DNA of 64,000 nt from Clostridia bacterium (GTDB lineage Bacteria > Bacillota > Clostridia > Lachnospirales > Lachnospiraceae). Location of the stretch: the NCBI GenBank assembly GCA_910574255.1, contig CAJTAK010000002.1, positions 186,001 through 250,000 of the forward strand. Direction: 5' to 3'. The notes below the pieces were generated by a model. That model was not told the DNA's origin. It saw nothing but the letters and a program-made list of their open reading frames with translations, and made no database searches. How positions within the stretch are numbered: position 1 is the stretch's first letter; each line of letters opens with the position of its first letter. The translations under genes and the position numbers were made by a program. Positions 1 to 7,438 of this stretch are shown piece by piece.

Positions 1-1393
1 TCAGCATCACCGTATTCTTAACTCCGGCCTTAGAAAGCTGTCTTACAGCCTCCTTCGCTCCCGGCTTCAGCATATCGGAAATCAAAATGTGCCCTGCATA
101 GGTCCCATCCAAAGCCACATGAACCACCGTTCCCGGATGATGGCAGGGAACAAAATCAATTCCAAGCCGCTCCATCAGCCGATCACTGCCTGCTGCCACA
201 GCCACATCATCCACCCTGGCCGTCACGCCATTTCCGCCAATCTCTTCAATCTCTGTTACCCGGCTTCGATCCAGAGGCTTTCCATATGCCTTTTGCAGGC
301 TTTTACTGATGGGATGAGAGGATGCACACTCCGCAAGAGCCGCATACTCCAGCAGCCGTTCTGTCTCAATGGTATTGTGGTGAACACCTTTCACCTCAAA
401 CACGCCCTGCGTCATAGTTCCAGTCTTATCAAAGACTACCCATCCTGTCTGCGCCAATGCCTCCAGATAATTAGATCCCTTTACCAAAACGCCTGCCTTG
501 CTGGCTCCCCCGATACCTGCAAAAAAGCTTAGGGGAATGCTGATTACAAGGGCACAGGGACAGCTGATAACCAGGAACGTAAGAGCTCTGTAAATCCAAG
601 TTCCCCACTCAGGAGCACTACTAAAAGCAAGCAGCCTTATAAGGGGCGGACATATGGCCAATAACAACGCTCCATAGCACACAGCCGGCGTATAATATCT
701 TGCAAATTTTGAAATAAAGTTCTCGGATCTGGACTTCTTGGCACTGGAATTCTCCACCAGATCCAGAATCTTCGACACCGTAGATTCTCCGAATTCCTTT
801 GTGGTTTGAATCTTCAAAAGCCCGTTCATATTGATGCAGCCGCTGATAACCGCTTCCCCTTCCGTAACTTTCCTCGGAAGGCTTTCCCCGGTAAGTGCGC
901 TGGTATTCAGGGTAGAAGCTCCCTCCACAATCACGCCGTCAATCGGAATCTTCTCTCCCGGCTGTACCACAATCAGGGTTCCGACCTCCACCTCATCCGG
1001 ATCCACCTGCTCTAAAGTGCCGTCCTTCTCTACATTGGCATAATCCGGCCGGATATCCATCAGTTCGCTGATATTTCGCCTGCTTTTGCCCACGGCATAG
1101 CTCTGAAACAGCTCCCCTATTTGATAGAACAGCATAACCGCCGTTCCCTCCTGATAATCTCCCAACGCAATGGCGCCTACCGTAGCCACTGCCATAAGAA
1201 AATTCTCATCAAACACCTGCCGGTTCCGAATCCCCTTAAAGGCTTTCTTCAAAATATCATAGCCAATCACAAGATAAGGAACCATATAAAGCCCAAACTG
1301 CAGATATCCTGTCACCGGAAGCAGGCTTAAAACAACCAAAAGCAGGAACGCTGCAATAATTCGAGCCAGCATCTTTTTCTGTTTCTTATTCAT
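1..1393 (-). CDS. Heavy-metal translocating P1B-type ATPase (Zn/Cd type), 3' end outside window
   Basis: Membrane pump that uses ATP to export divalent metals such as Zn, Cd or Pb. Read on the minus strand from ATG at 1393 (CTTGCTGCCTCC complement gives a good ribosome site), 464 codons are visible before the window edge. Seen: an early hydrophobic pair around residues 10-48, the actuator loop TGE at about 168-170, the metal-site motif SCPCALV with CPC at about 278-280, and the phosphorylation motif DKTGT at about 322. The nucleotide-binding end and last helices are missing because of the window limit. There is no N-terminal HMA domain; a free HMA protein is encoded just upstream (1579-1797), probably in the same transcript. 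CPC plus the DCxxC partner favours Zn/Cd over Cu, which is inference. Confidence 0.93.
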   Translation of the reverse strand, partial: MNKKQKKMLARIIAAFLLLVVLSLLPVTGYLQFGLYMVPYLVIGYDILKKAFKGIRNRQVFDENFLMAVATVGAIALGDYQEGTAVMLFYQIGELFQSYAVGKSRRNISELMDIRPDYANVEKDGTLEQVDPDEVEVGTLIVVQPGEKIPIDGVIVEGASTLNTSALTGESLPRKVTEGEAVISGCINMNGLLKIQTTKEFGESTVSKILDLVENSSAKKSRSENFISKFARYYTPAVCYGALLLAICPPLIRLLAFSSAPEWGTWIYRALTFLVISCPCALVISIPLSFFAGIGGASKAGVLVKGSNYLEALAQTGWVVFDKTGTMTQGVFEVKGVHHNTIETERLLEYAALAECASSHPISKSLQKAYGKPLDRSRVTEIEEIGGNGVTARVDDVAVAAGSDRLMERLGIDFVPCHHPGTVVHVALDGTYAGHILISDMLKPGAKEAVRQLSKAGVKNTVML

Positions 1394-1410
1394 CTTGCTG
1401 CCTCCTATTT

Positions 1411-1576
1411 AAATCACTGCGTGATAGCACTAAAGAGTAAAGTCGCTTCGACACACCTGTAATAAGCGTAACTTTCATTCGAAAGGGCGCTCATGAAAGT
1501 TCCTCTTGTGCGCCTTTGCGTCTTTACTATTTAAATCACTGCGTGATAGCACTAAAGAGTAATGTCGCTTTAGCTT
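1411..1576 (-). repeat. Intercistronic hairpin repeat family B, copy 1 (plus partial second copy)
   Basis: Lies directly 5' of the ribosome site of the ATPase gene. On the plus strand it starts AATCACTGCGTGATAGCAC, runs through an inner hairpin with arms ACTTTCAT/ATGAAAGT (about 1472-1500) and closes with GCGCCTTTGCGTCTTTAC. The opening part recurs at 1534-1576. Related full copies lie at 23273-23397 and 44435-44560, and partial ones at 38743-38782 and 44611-44640. All are next to minus-strand genes in the same orientation. No protein-coding content is apparent. Confidence 0.8.
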
Positions 1577-1578
1577 TA

Positions 1579-1797
1579 CTATAAAAAGATCTCGCAGTCG
1601 TCCTCCACCTTCTTGCAGTTCTTAAGCACTTCCTGCATCACGGACTTCGGCTCCGCACCTTCCTCAAATTCCACAACCATCTTCAAAGTCATAAAGCTTA
1701 CGGCGGCATCCTTCACACCTGCCGTCTTCCTGGCGGCTTCCTCCATCTTATTGGCACAGTTTGCACAATCCACATCAATTTTATAAGTCTTCTTCAT
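1579..1797 (-). CDS. Heavy-metal-associated (HMA) domain protein, metal chaperone-like
   Basis: A 72-residue single HMA domain. The metal-binding loop is VDCANCANKM near residues 9-18 (DCxxC). In P1B pumps an aspartate before the first cysteine is usual for Zn/Cd/Pb domains, while Cu chaperones mostly have MxCxxC. It ends with an acidic, cysteine-bearing tail (NCKKVEDDCEIFL) that could also hold metal. It lies upstream of the P-type ATPase, which lacks its own HMA domain, so it probably works as the detached metal-sensing or delivery domain of that pump in the cytosol. The start ATG at 1797 follows a GGAGG site. A promoter with an ArsR-like operator sits immediately upstream. Confidence 0.9.
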   Translation of the reverse strand: MKKTYKIDVDCANCANKMEEAARKTAGVKDAAVSFMTLKMVVEFEEGAEPKSVMQEVLKNCKKVEDDCEIFL

Positions 1798-1829
1798 GGT
1801 TATTATCCTCCAAAATATAATATTCGTTC

Positions 1830-1886
1830 ATATGAATAATTGTTCATATATTGATTTCATTATAGCACAGGCTTTTGAAATGTCAA
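1830..1886 (-). promoter_or_regulatory. SigA promoter with ArsR/SmtB-like operator for the metal operon
   Basis: On the minus strand a -35 TTGACA (1886-1881), 16 bp spacer and -10 TATAAT (1864-1859) are seen. Just downstream, 1849-1830 reads ATATGAACAATTATTCATAT, an inverted repeat (ATATGAA/TTCATAT) like the operators of ArsR/SmtB-family metal sensors (CadC, CzrA, ZiaR). Binding there would block transcription of the HMA and ATPase genes until metal is present. No ArsR gene is in the window. The promoter is seen directly; the regulator is inferred. Confidence 0.75.
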
Positions 1887-1964
1887 GGTATGTTCTAAAA
1901 TTTTATTACATTTTAAGAGGGTAAAGACAGAAAAAAACAGCCGCCCCAGTCTCACAAACCAAGC

Positions 1965-2100
1965 GGCCATTTTGCTATACCCTACGGGTACCCCATCAAT
2001 GCATGTCCCTTCGGGACTGGCGGACTTCGTCCGGTAAGGCATATATTTGTCGGATTAACCGCCTATAGGCAGTTCGCGAAACATCTGTTCATGCAGATGT
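1965..2100 (-). repeat. Array of short hairpins between binding-protein gene and metal operon
   Basis: No gene is apparent between 1887 and 2102. The stretch carries at least five small stem-loops in a row: TACCCTACGGGTA, GTCCCTTCGGGAC, CGGACTTCGTCCG, CCGCCTATAGGC and ACATCTG..CAGATGT. On the minus strand part of it (GGGACATGCATT..GGGGTACC..AGGGTATA) resembles 17985-18035 upstream of another gene. It may also end the transcript of the binding-protein gene at 2103-3143. Confidence 0.6.
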
Positions 2101-2102
2101 CT

Positions 2103-3143
2103 TTAATATGTCCGACTCTCCATAATCCTCTCCAAATCCATTGAAGCATCAAAATACTGCTCCTCCACATACTGAACCCGTTCCACTTCCTCTCCCCGCT
2201 CCAGCCTCTGAATAATCTCCTCCACCATAGGCCCCAAAAGAGGATTGCACTCCATCACCATATGGATCTCCCCCTCCGCCATGGCATCCAGCGCTGCCCT
2301 GGTTCCGTCAATAGATATCATAATGATCTCCCCAGAGGGGCCGCAGGTCTTCCCTGCCGCTCGGATAGCTTCGATGGCGCCAAATGCCATATTGTCATTT
2401 TCGCAGACCACTACGTCAATATCATCATACAGATCCAGAAAGCTCTCCATCACTTCCCGGCCCTTGGTAAGGGTAAAATCCCCGGAGCCCCGATCCAGCA
2501 TAGTCCAGTTCTCCTGCTGCCTGAGAATCTTATCAAATCCCACCGTCCGGCCAATCTGTGCGGAAGAATCCAATGTTCCCTGGAGAGTCACAATCCGAAT
2601 CTCCTCATCTGCCCGGCCCTCTTCCTCCAGATAAGCCTTAAGCCAGCGGCCGGCAATCCGGCCCTCCTCCTCAAAATCACTTCCAACCCAGCAGGTATAG
2701 AGGCTGCTATCCTCCACCTCCACCAGGCGGTCTGAGAGAATCACCGGGATTCCGGCCACCTTTGCTTCCTGCAGCACCGCATCCCAGCCGGTCTCCACGA
2801 TTGGGTCCAGGATAATATAATCCACCTCCTGGAGAATAAAATTCCGAATCGCCTTAATCTGGTTCTCCTGCTTCTGCTGTCCGTCCTCAAAAAGCAGGTA
2901 ATACCCCTTATCCTCCCGGAACGTATCACGAAAAGACTGGGTATTGGCCAGCCGCCAATCAGACTCCGAGCCCACCTGGGCAAAGCCCACTACAATATAA
3001 TTATCACTGTCTTCGATTTCATCCTCATACAGCAGGGTACTTTCCGGCTCCTCCTGCTGCTTTTTACAGCCCTGGCAGGCAATCACAGCCAGCAAAAGAC
3101 ACCCTATGATCCATGCCCTCTTCATCCTCATGGCAGCCCTCAT
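2103..3143 (-). CDS. Sugar ABC transporter substrate-binding lipoprotein (YtfQ-like), second copy
   Basis: Extracellular sugar-binding lipoprotein of the Peripla_BP_4 fold, 346 residues. A signal sequence (about residues 8-22) ends in lipobox VIAC with the lipidated Cys at 23. The stretch VGFAQVGSESDWRLAN is the hallmark of the galactofuranose/arabinofuranose binding proteins (YtfQ). Later motifs DYIILDPIVETGWD and VVVCENDNMAFGAIEAI are ligand-pocket segments shared with the protein at 7439-8548. ATG at 3143 follows GAGGAAAAG. It lies last in the transporter operon, 200 bp behind the second permease, so the operon has two binding proteins for one channel. It lacks the Ala/Pro/Glu-rich linker of its paralogue. 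It may bind a second furanose sugar or act as a sensor partner. Confidence 0.88.
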   Translation of the reverse strand: MRAAMRMKRAWIIGCLLLAVIACQGCKKQQEEPESTLLYEDEIEDSDNYIVVGFAQVGSESDWRLANTQSFRDTFREDKGYYLLFEDGQQKQENQIKAIRNFILQEVDYIILDPIVETGWDAVLQEAKVAGIPVILSDRLVEVEDSSLYTCWVGSDFEEEGRIAGRWLKAYLEEEGRADEEIRIVTLQGTLDSSAQIGRTVGFDKILRQQENWTMLDRGSGDFTLTKGREVMESFLDLYDDIDVVVCENDNMAFGAIEAIRAAGKTCGPSGEIIMISIDGTRAALDAMAEGEIHMVMECNPLLGPMVEEIIQRLERGEEVERVQYVEEQYFDASMDLERIMESRTY

Positions 3144-3225
3144 TAAACTTTTCCTCTATTACGGATAACCATTTCGTACTTTCACAGCCTCATTCACAAA
3201 TCGCTGCCGTGATAGTGCGAACAAT

Positions 3226-3260
3226 CTCTCATCCGCAGCATATCTGTCTGCAGATGAGAG
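3226..3260 (-). terminator. Hairpin between permease and second binding-protein gene
   Basis: CTCTCATCCGCAG (3226-3238) pairs with CTGCAGATGAGAG (3248-3260), 12 of 13 positions, with a 9-base loop. No strong T-run follows on the minus strand, so this is more likely an mRNA processing or attenuation hairpin inside the operon than a full terminator. The rest of 3144-3343 shows nothing clear. Confidence 0.45.
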
Positions 3261-3343
3261 ACTTTCGTTACTGTTCGTTCTTGGGTCATGCACTGTGCTG
3301 CACAGACACAGGCCAATACAGTAATGGACTTTCTTCCATTATA

Positions 3344-4360
3344 TTATTTCTTCGTATCTTTCATTTTGGCAAATACGCTCTGCAGTACAATAAAGAAGCA
3401 CAGAAGCGCTGCCACAGCGATATTAGACCAGGAGCTTAAAAGCTTGCCGTTGGTCTTGACCAGTGTGGAAATAGTGCCGTTAATCAGCACCCCAAAGAAA
3501 GATCCAATCACATTTCCCACGCCGCCTGTCAAAAGCGTTCCGCCGATAACCGCCGAAGCAATGGCATCCATCTCAAGCCCAAGAGCCTGCCGCACACTTC
3601 CCGACATGGTATTCATACAAAAGCAGATGCCTCCTACGGAACACAGGAAAGAAGACAGCATGTAAGCCTTAAGCTTCGTCAGCTTCACATTCAGACCCAT
3701 CATCGTAGCCGACTGCTCATTGCCGCCTACCGCATACAGGCTACGCCCGAACTTGGTATAACGAAGCATCAGGAACACCAGGACCAGCACCACCAGGGCA
3801 ATAATAACCGGAAGCCGGACAAACGGAACCTGAAGCACGCCCTTACTGTTGGTATAAGCCCCAAAGGGAATCTCAAACTTCATATTTGCCAGCCCTACAA
3901 AAAATGCATTCTGGCTGATGGACACCTGATCCGTACAAATCACCGCCGTCATGCCACGGGCAAAGAACATGCCCGCCATGGTTACAATAAAGGGCTGAAT
4001 CTCCAGATAGCCCACGCAGAAGCCCTGCACAAGACCAAACACCAGGCCAATCAGCAAAACCAACACACACAAAAGCCCTGCGTTCAGCCCCCACTGCTCC
4101 ATGCCCACCGCCAGGAACATACAGTCCATGGCAACCAGAGAGCCTACGGAAATGTCAATGCCTCCTGTCAGCATAACACAGGTCATGCCGCAGGCAATAC
4201 AGAGAAGCCCCGCATTGTTAATAAGAATATTCAAAAAGGTCTGCAGGTGCGTAAATCCCTTGGATGAGTAAATCACGCATCCCACCGCATACATCACTAC
4301 AAACAGTGCAATGGTAATCAGAAGCAGCAGGGTATTGCTGTTTATCTTTTTCCCTTTCAT
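3344..4360 (-). CDS. Sugar ABC transporter permease (YjfF-like)
   Basis: Inner-membrane channel subunit of a BPD_transp_2 (ribose/galactofuranose-type) importer, 338 residues and about 8-10 hydrophobic segments. The segment MTCVMLTGGIDISVGSLVAM (about residues 59-78) is the conserved permease signature of this family. Conserved GGxxLxGGxGxxxGS-like text (IGGTLLTGGVGNVIGSFFG) lies near the end. The ATG at 4360 overlaps the stop of the preceding permease by 4 bases, showing translational coupling. In E. coli the ytfQRT-yjfF operon has the same order (binding protein, ATPase, two permeases); this is the distal one. Substrate is inferred to be a furanose sugar. Confidence 0.92.
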   Translation of the reverse strand: MKGKKINSNTLLLLITIALFVVMYAVGCVIYSSKGFTHLQTFLNILINNAGLLCIACGMTCVMLTGGIDISVGSLVAMDCMFLAVGMEQWGLNAGLLCVLVLLIGLVFGLVQGFCVGYLEIQPFIVTMAGMFFARGMTAVICTDQVSISQNAFFVGLANMKFEIPFGAYTNSKGVLQVPFVRLPVIIALVVLVLVFLMLRYTKFGRSLYAVGGNEQSATMMGLNVKLTKLKAYMLSSFLCSVGGICFCMNTMSGSVRQALGLEMDAIASAVIGGTLLTGGVGNVIGSFFGVLINGTISTLVKTNGKLLSSWSNIAVAALLCFFIVLQSVFAKMKDTKK

Positions 4361-5424
4361 GCCGCAGCGCCTCCTTTCGCCAGTGCTCTTTTGGCAGACA
4401 TCCGCTTCATATATGCCTTAAAGGGCGGAGCCTGAATCGTTACAATAATCAGTACAATGACTGCCTTGTATACGGGAGCCACATCCGAAGATACGCCCAA
4501 TGCATACAAAGTTGTGGTAATCGCCTGAATGGTATAGGCACCGATAATGGAGCCTGCCAGGTTAAACTTACCGCCGCCTAAGCTGTTTCCCCCAAGGGCT
4601 ACAGCCAGAATCGCATCCAGCTCGTAATTAAGACCGATATTGTTGGAATCCGCCGAACTGATACGGGAAGCACCCACAATACCGGCAATACCGGCTGCAA
4701 GGCCGCACACCACATAACACACAAATATAATCTTTGAGGAATTAAGTCCCGCAATCCGGGAAGCCTTTTTATTGATACCCACACTCTGAATGTAAAGGCC
4801 CAAAGCCGTTTTCTTAAGAAGCACCATCATAACAGCCACACAGATGGCAGCAATAATAATAGGGGTCGGCATAAACCCGGTATATCCTCCAAAAAACTTA
4901 AAGGAGTCATTCCGCACATACACAATCAGATTGTTACAGAGCAAAAGCCCGATAGCTCTTGCCGCAGAAAATAAAATCAGTGTAGCCACCATAGGCTGAA
5001 CATTCAGGTAAGCCACCAGAAATCCGTTAAAAGCGCCGCAGAGGCAGCCCATAAGAACACCGCCCAGCACGCCCACCAAAAGGGGAACCGCCAGATCATT
5101 GGCAGAGGATACCCCATAGCCTGCCAGCAGCATACAGCAGAAAGAAGCCGCCAGAGACATAACGGAACCCACGGAAATATCCGTTCCGGCCGAAGCGGAT
5201 ACCACCAAAGTCATTCCTACCGCAAGAATTGCAATCTCGCTGCCACGGTTTAAAATATCAATCAAACGCCCGTAAAGCACGCCATTTCGAATGGAAATGG
5301 TAAAAAAGTTAAATGCAAAATTTCCGGAAGCAACATCATAGATGATGTTAACCGCCATCACCAGCACCATACAGAAGATGGGAAGAAATAAAGCCATCCC
5401 TGTGAGCTTTTTCACTTTATTCAT
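4357..5424 (-). CDS. Sugar ABC transporter permease (YtfT-like)
   Basis: First permease of the importer, 355 residues, BPD_transp_2 family. Seen: multiple membrane helices, the loop LVVSASAGTDISVGSVMSLA (about 80-99), and LAVALGGNSLGGGKFNLAGS near residue 290-310. The ATG at 5424 is chosen over an in-frame start 18 bases earlier because GGAGGTGG lies 6 bases before it. Start and upstream ATPase stop overlap (ATGAATAA), and the downstream permease overlaps by 4 bases. It forms the pore together with the gene product at 3344-4360 and is driven by the ATPase at 5417-6937. Confidence 0.92.
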   Translation of the reverse strand: MNKVKKLTGMALFLPIFCMVLVMAVNIIYDVASGNFAFNFFTISIRNGVLYGRLIDILNRGSEIAILAVGMTLVVSASAGTDISVGSVMSLAASFCCMLLAGYGVSSANDLAVPLLVGVLGGVLMGCLCGAFNGFLVAYLNVQPMVATLILFSAARAIGLLLCNNLIVYVRNDSFKFFGGYTGFMPTPIIIAAICVAVMMVLLKKTALGLYIQSVGINKKASRIAGLNSSKIIFVCYVVCGLAAGIAGIVGASRISSADSNNIGLNYELDAILAVALGGNSLGGGKFNLAGSIIGAYTIQAITTTLYALGVSSDVAPVYKAVIVLIIVTIQAPPFKAYMKRMSAKRALAKGGAAA

Positions 5425-6937
5425 TGGTTCCACCTCCTGCAATTGCTTTCATTACAGTCTCCTGAGTCAGACTCTCGGTGATCTCTCCAACCTTTGCGCC
5501 GTCCCGCAAAACTGCCATCTTCGTACAGGTACGGAGCATCTCCTCGATCTCGGAGGAAATGAAGATAATACCCTTTCCCTCCTTGGCCAGTTTCAGCACC
5601 AATTTCTGAATCTCCGTCTTGGTACCAATGTCAATTCCGCGGGTAGGCTCATCCAGAATCAGGAAATCCGGATCTGTCGCAAGCCAGCGGCCCAGAATTA
5701 CTTTCTGCTGATTACCGCCGGATAACTGCCGAATCAGGGTCTCACGGCTTGCCGTCTTAATCTGAAGCATATCTATGTATTTATCCGCCAGTTCAATCTG
5801 CTCTTTCATAGGCAGAAGACGGAACATGCCCCGTTTTGCCTGCAAGGCCAGAATGATATTTTCACGGACGGACAAGTCTCCGATGATACCCTCCGCCTTT
5901 CTGTCATCCGGCAGAAGTCCCATGCCAAGGTTCATGGCATCAATGGGAGAATTAATCTTTACTTCCTTTCCGTTTACCTTTAAGGTCCCTGTCTGACTCT
6001 TGTCGGCACCGTAGATTACACGGGCCAGTTCGCTTCGTCCGGAGCCCAAAAGCCCCGTAAGGCCCACAACCTCGCCCTTATGAATCCTGAGATCGAAAGG
6101 CTTAATGGTTCCCTTATGACTTAAGCCCTGGGCGTCAATGAGAATGTCCTCATCGCTGAATACGGGGGATTCGTCCGACTTAATGGATGCCAGATCGTCA
6201 AAATCCTTACCCATCATAGCTGCTACCAACTTCACACGGGGCAGATCCTCAATGGGATATTCCCCTACCAGCTGGCCGTTCCGAAGAACCGTAATCCGAT
6301 CACAGACCGCATATACCTGCTCCAGGAAATGAGTTACAAAGACGATTCCAACGCCCTTTTCCTTTAGCTGGTTCATCAGGCGGAACAGCTTCTCTACCTC
6401 GTTGTCATCCAGAGATGAGGTTGGCTCATCCAGAATCAGAACCTTGCACTCCATATCTACCGCACGGGCAATGGCAATCATCTGCTGGAGCGCCAGAGAA
6501 TATTCCTCCAGGTTCTGGGTCACATCAATATTCATTTCCAAGTCCGCTATGATAGCTTCCGCCCTCTTTACCATGGTTTTCCAGTCAATGGTTCCAAGCT
6601 TTGTCTTCGGCTCACGGCCGATAAACAGATTTTCGGCCACGCTTAAGTTCGGACAGAGATTAACCTCCTGATACACCGTTGAAATACCTTTTTTCTGAGC
6701 ATCCAGCGTGGAATGATTTACAACAGGGCCCTCAATGCCCTCCACATGAATTTCACCGGCCTCAAATGCATTGATACCAGTCAGACACTTAATAAGCGTT
6801 GATTTACCTGCGCCGTTCTCCCCCATCAGCGCATGAATCTCACCTTTTCGCAAAGTAAAATCCACATTGTCAAGAGCTTTCACTCCAGGGAAAGTCATGG
6901 ATATGCCACGCATGGTCAATACTACCTGATTGTCCAT
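5417..6937 (-). CDS. Sugar ABC transporter ATP-binding protein (YtfR/RbsA/MglA-like, two nucleotide-binding domains)
   Basis: Cytoplasmic ATPase of the importer, 506 residues with two ABC domains in tandem as usual for this class. First domain: Walker A GENGAGKST (about 42-50), signature-like LALQQMIAIARA, Walker B VLILDEPTSSLD. Second domain: degenerate P-loop GLLGSGRSEL, signature LSGGNQQKVILGRWLA and Walker B FLILDEPTRGID. The ATG at 6937 follows GGAAAGGAAAG; a longer frame to 6964 would run into the tandem repeat and lacks a ribosome site. The degenerate P-loop in the second half is normal for MglA/RbsA proteins. An array of 51 bp repeats sits directly upstream, between this gene and the first binding-protein gene. 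Confidence 0.95.
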   Translation of the reverse strand: MDNQVVLTMRGISMTFPGVKALDNVDFTLRKGEIHALMGENGAGKSTLIKCLTGINAFEAGEIHVEGIEGPVVNHSTLDAQKKGISTVYQEVNLCPNLSVAENLFIGREPKTKLGTIDWKTMVKRAEAIIADLEMNIDVTQNLEEYSLALQQMIAIARAVDMECKVLILDEPTSSLDDNEVEKLFRLMNQLKEKGVGIVFVTHFLEQVYAVCDRITVLRNGQLVGEYPIEDLPRVKLVAAMMGKDFDDLASIKSDESPVFSDEDILIDAQGLSHKGTIKPFDLRIHKGEVVGLTGLLGSGRSELARVIYGADKSQTGTLKVNGKEVKINSPIDAMNLGMGLLPDDRKAEGIIGDLSVRENIILALQAKRGMFRLLPMKEQIELADKYIDMLQIKTASRETLIRQLSGGNQQKVILGRWLATDPDFLILDEPTRGIDIGTKTEIQKLVLKLAKEGKGIIFISSEIEEMLRTCTKMAVLRDGAKVGEITESLTQETVMKAIAGGGTNE

Positions 6938-6950
6938 AATTTCTTTCCTT

Positions 6951-7137
6951 TCCTTAATTCGCACATATTTTTGTGCATAAAGGGATACCTGTAAGGTGTT
7001 TCCTTAATTCGCACATGTTTTTTGTGCATAAAGGGATACCTGTAAGGTGTTTCCTTAATTCGCACATGTTTTTTGTGCATAAAGAGATACCTGTAAGGTA
7101 TTTCCTTAATTTGCACATGTTTTTGTGCATAATCTCT
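6951..7137 (-). repeat. Tandem 50-51 bp repeat array, four units, upstream of ATPase gene
   Basis: Units begin at 6951, 7001, 7052 and 7103 (period 50-51). Each contains CCTTAATTCGCACATG, a hairpin GCACA..TGTGC and ATACCTGTAAGGT. In the minus orientation each unit reads GGAAACACCTTACAGG then TATGCACAAAAAACATGTGC, nearly the same as the plus-strand array at 35955-36150. The frame stays open through the array and would give the 17-residue repeat MHKKHVRIKETPYRYPF, but no good ribosome site starts it. It lies within an operon, so it probably acts on the mRNA. Confidence 0.85.
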
Positions 7138-7162
7138 TTCCATCACAGCACCCGCCTGCTTT

Positions 7163-7288
7163 CGCAATGTCATTAAGTTAAGCACCTAAAAGCTTGTGAA
7201 GGCTTCGGGCAAGAACCGCCACCCCTGGCCGGGGCGGCCCTCCTCCCCTACGCCGAACATTTGTTGAAGCTTAACTTAATGACATTGC
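7163..7288. mobile_element. MITE-like element with 20 bp terminal inverted repeats
   Basis: GCAATGTCATTAAGTTAAGC (7164-7183) is the exact reverse complement of 7269-7288. The arms enclose 85 bp of GC-rich sequence with its own hairpins (CCCTGGCCGGGG) and no reading frame. The flanks carry CTGCTTT on both sides (7156-7162 and 7289-7295; one base longer, CCTGCTTT, if the inverted-repeat end is shared), which looks like a target-site duplication. No other copy was seen in the window. It could also be a plain structured mRNA spacer. Confidence 0.6.
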
Positions 7289-7304
7289 CTGCTTTGGAGG
7301 GTAT

Positions 7305-7380
7305 CTCATAATACAGAAAACAGCTCATGCGTTTCCTGTATTATGAGAAAGGGGGAGGCTTATCTTTCATCAACCTCCCC
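7305..7380 (-). terminator. Two stem-loops downstream of the first binding-protein gene
   Basis: CTCATAATACAG (7305-7316) pairs exactly with CTGTATTATGAG (7336-7347). A second hairpin GGGGAGG/CCTCCCC spans 7352-7380 and on the minus strand is followed by CTTTCTC. They lie between the binding-protein gene and the ATPase gene. A partial terminator here would give much more binding protein than ATPase and permease, as is usual for such operons. Confidence 0.65.
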
Positions 7381-7438
7381 GATTATAGCTGCTAACTATG
7401 CTCCGCTTTTGGAATCACTTCCATCGGCAGGAAACATA

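Noticed and set aside
1860-2042. 60-codon minus-strand frame
   Set aside because: Made of the hairpin array and promoter region; no coding character.
6951-7137. Possible CRISPR array
   Set aside because: The units are contiguous tandem repeats with no unique spacers, and there are no cas genes.
6922-7185. 87-codon frame encoding a 17-residue repeat peptide
   Set aside because: No ribosome site at its start and it overlaps the real ATPase start; kept only as a finding on the repeat.
7163-7288. Riboswitch or tRNA-like structure
   Set aside because: The perfect 20 bp ends and flanking direct repeats fit a mobile element better; no known aptamer motif was seen.
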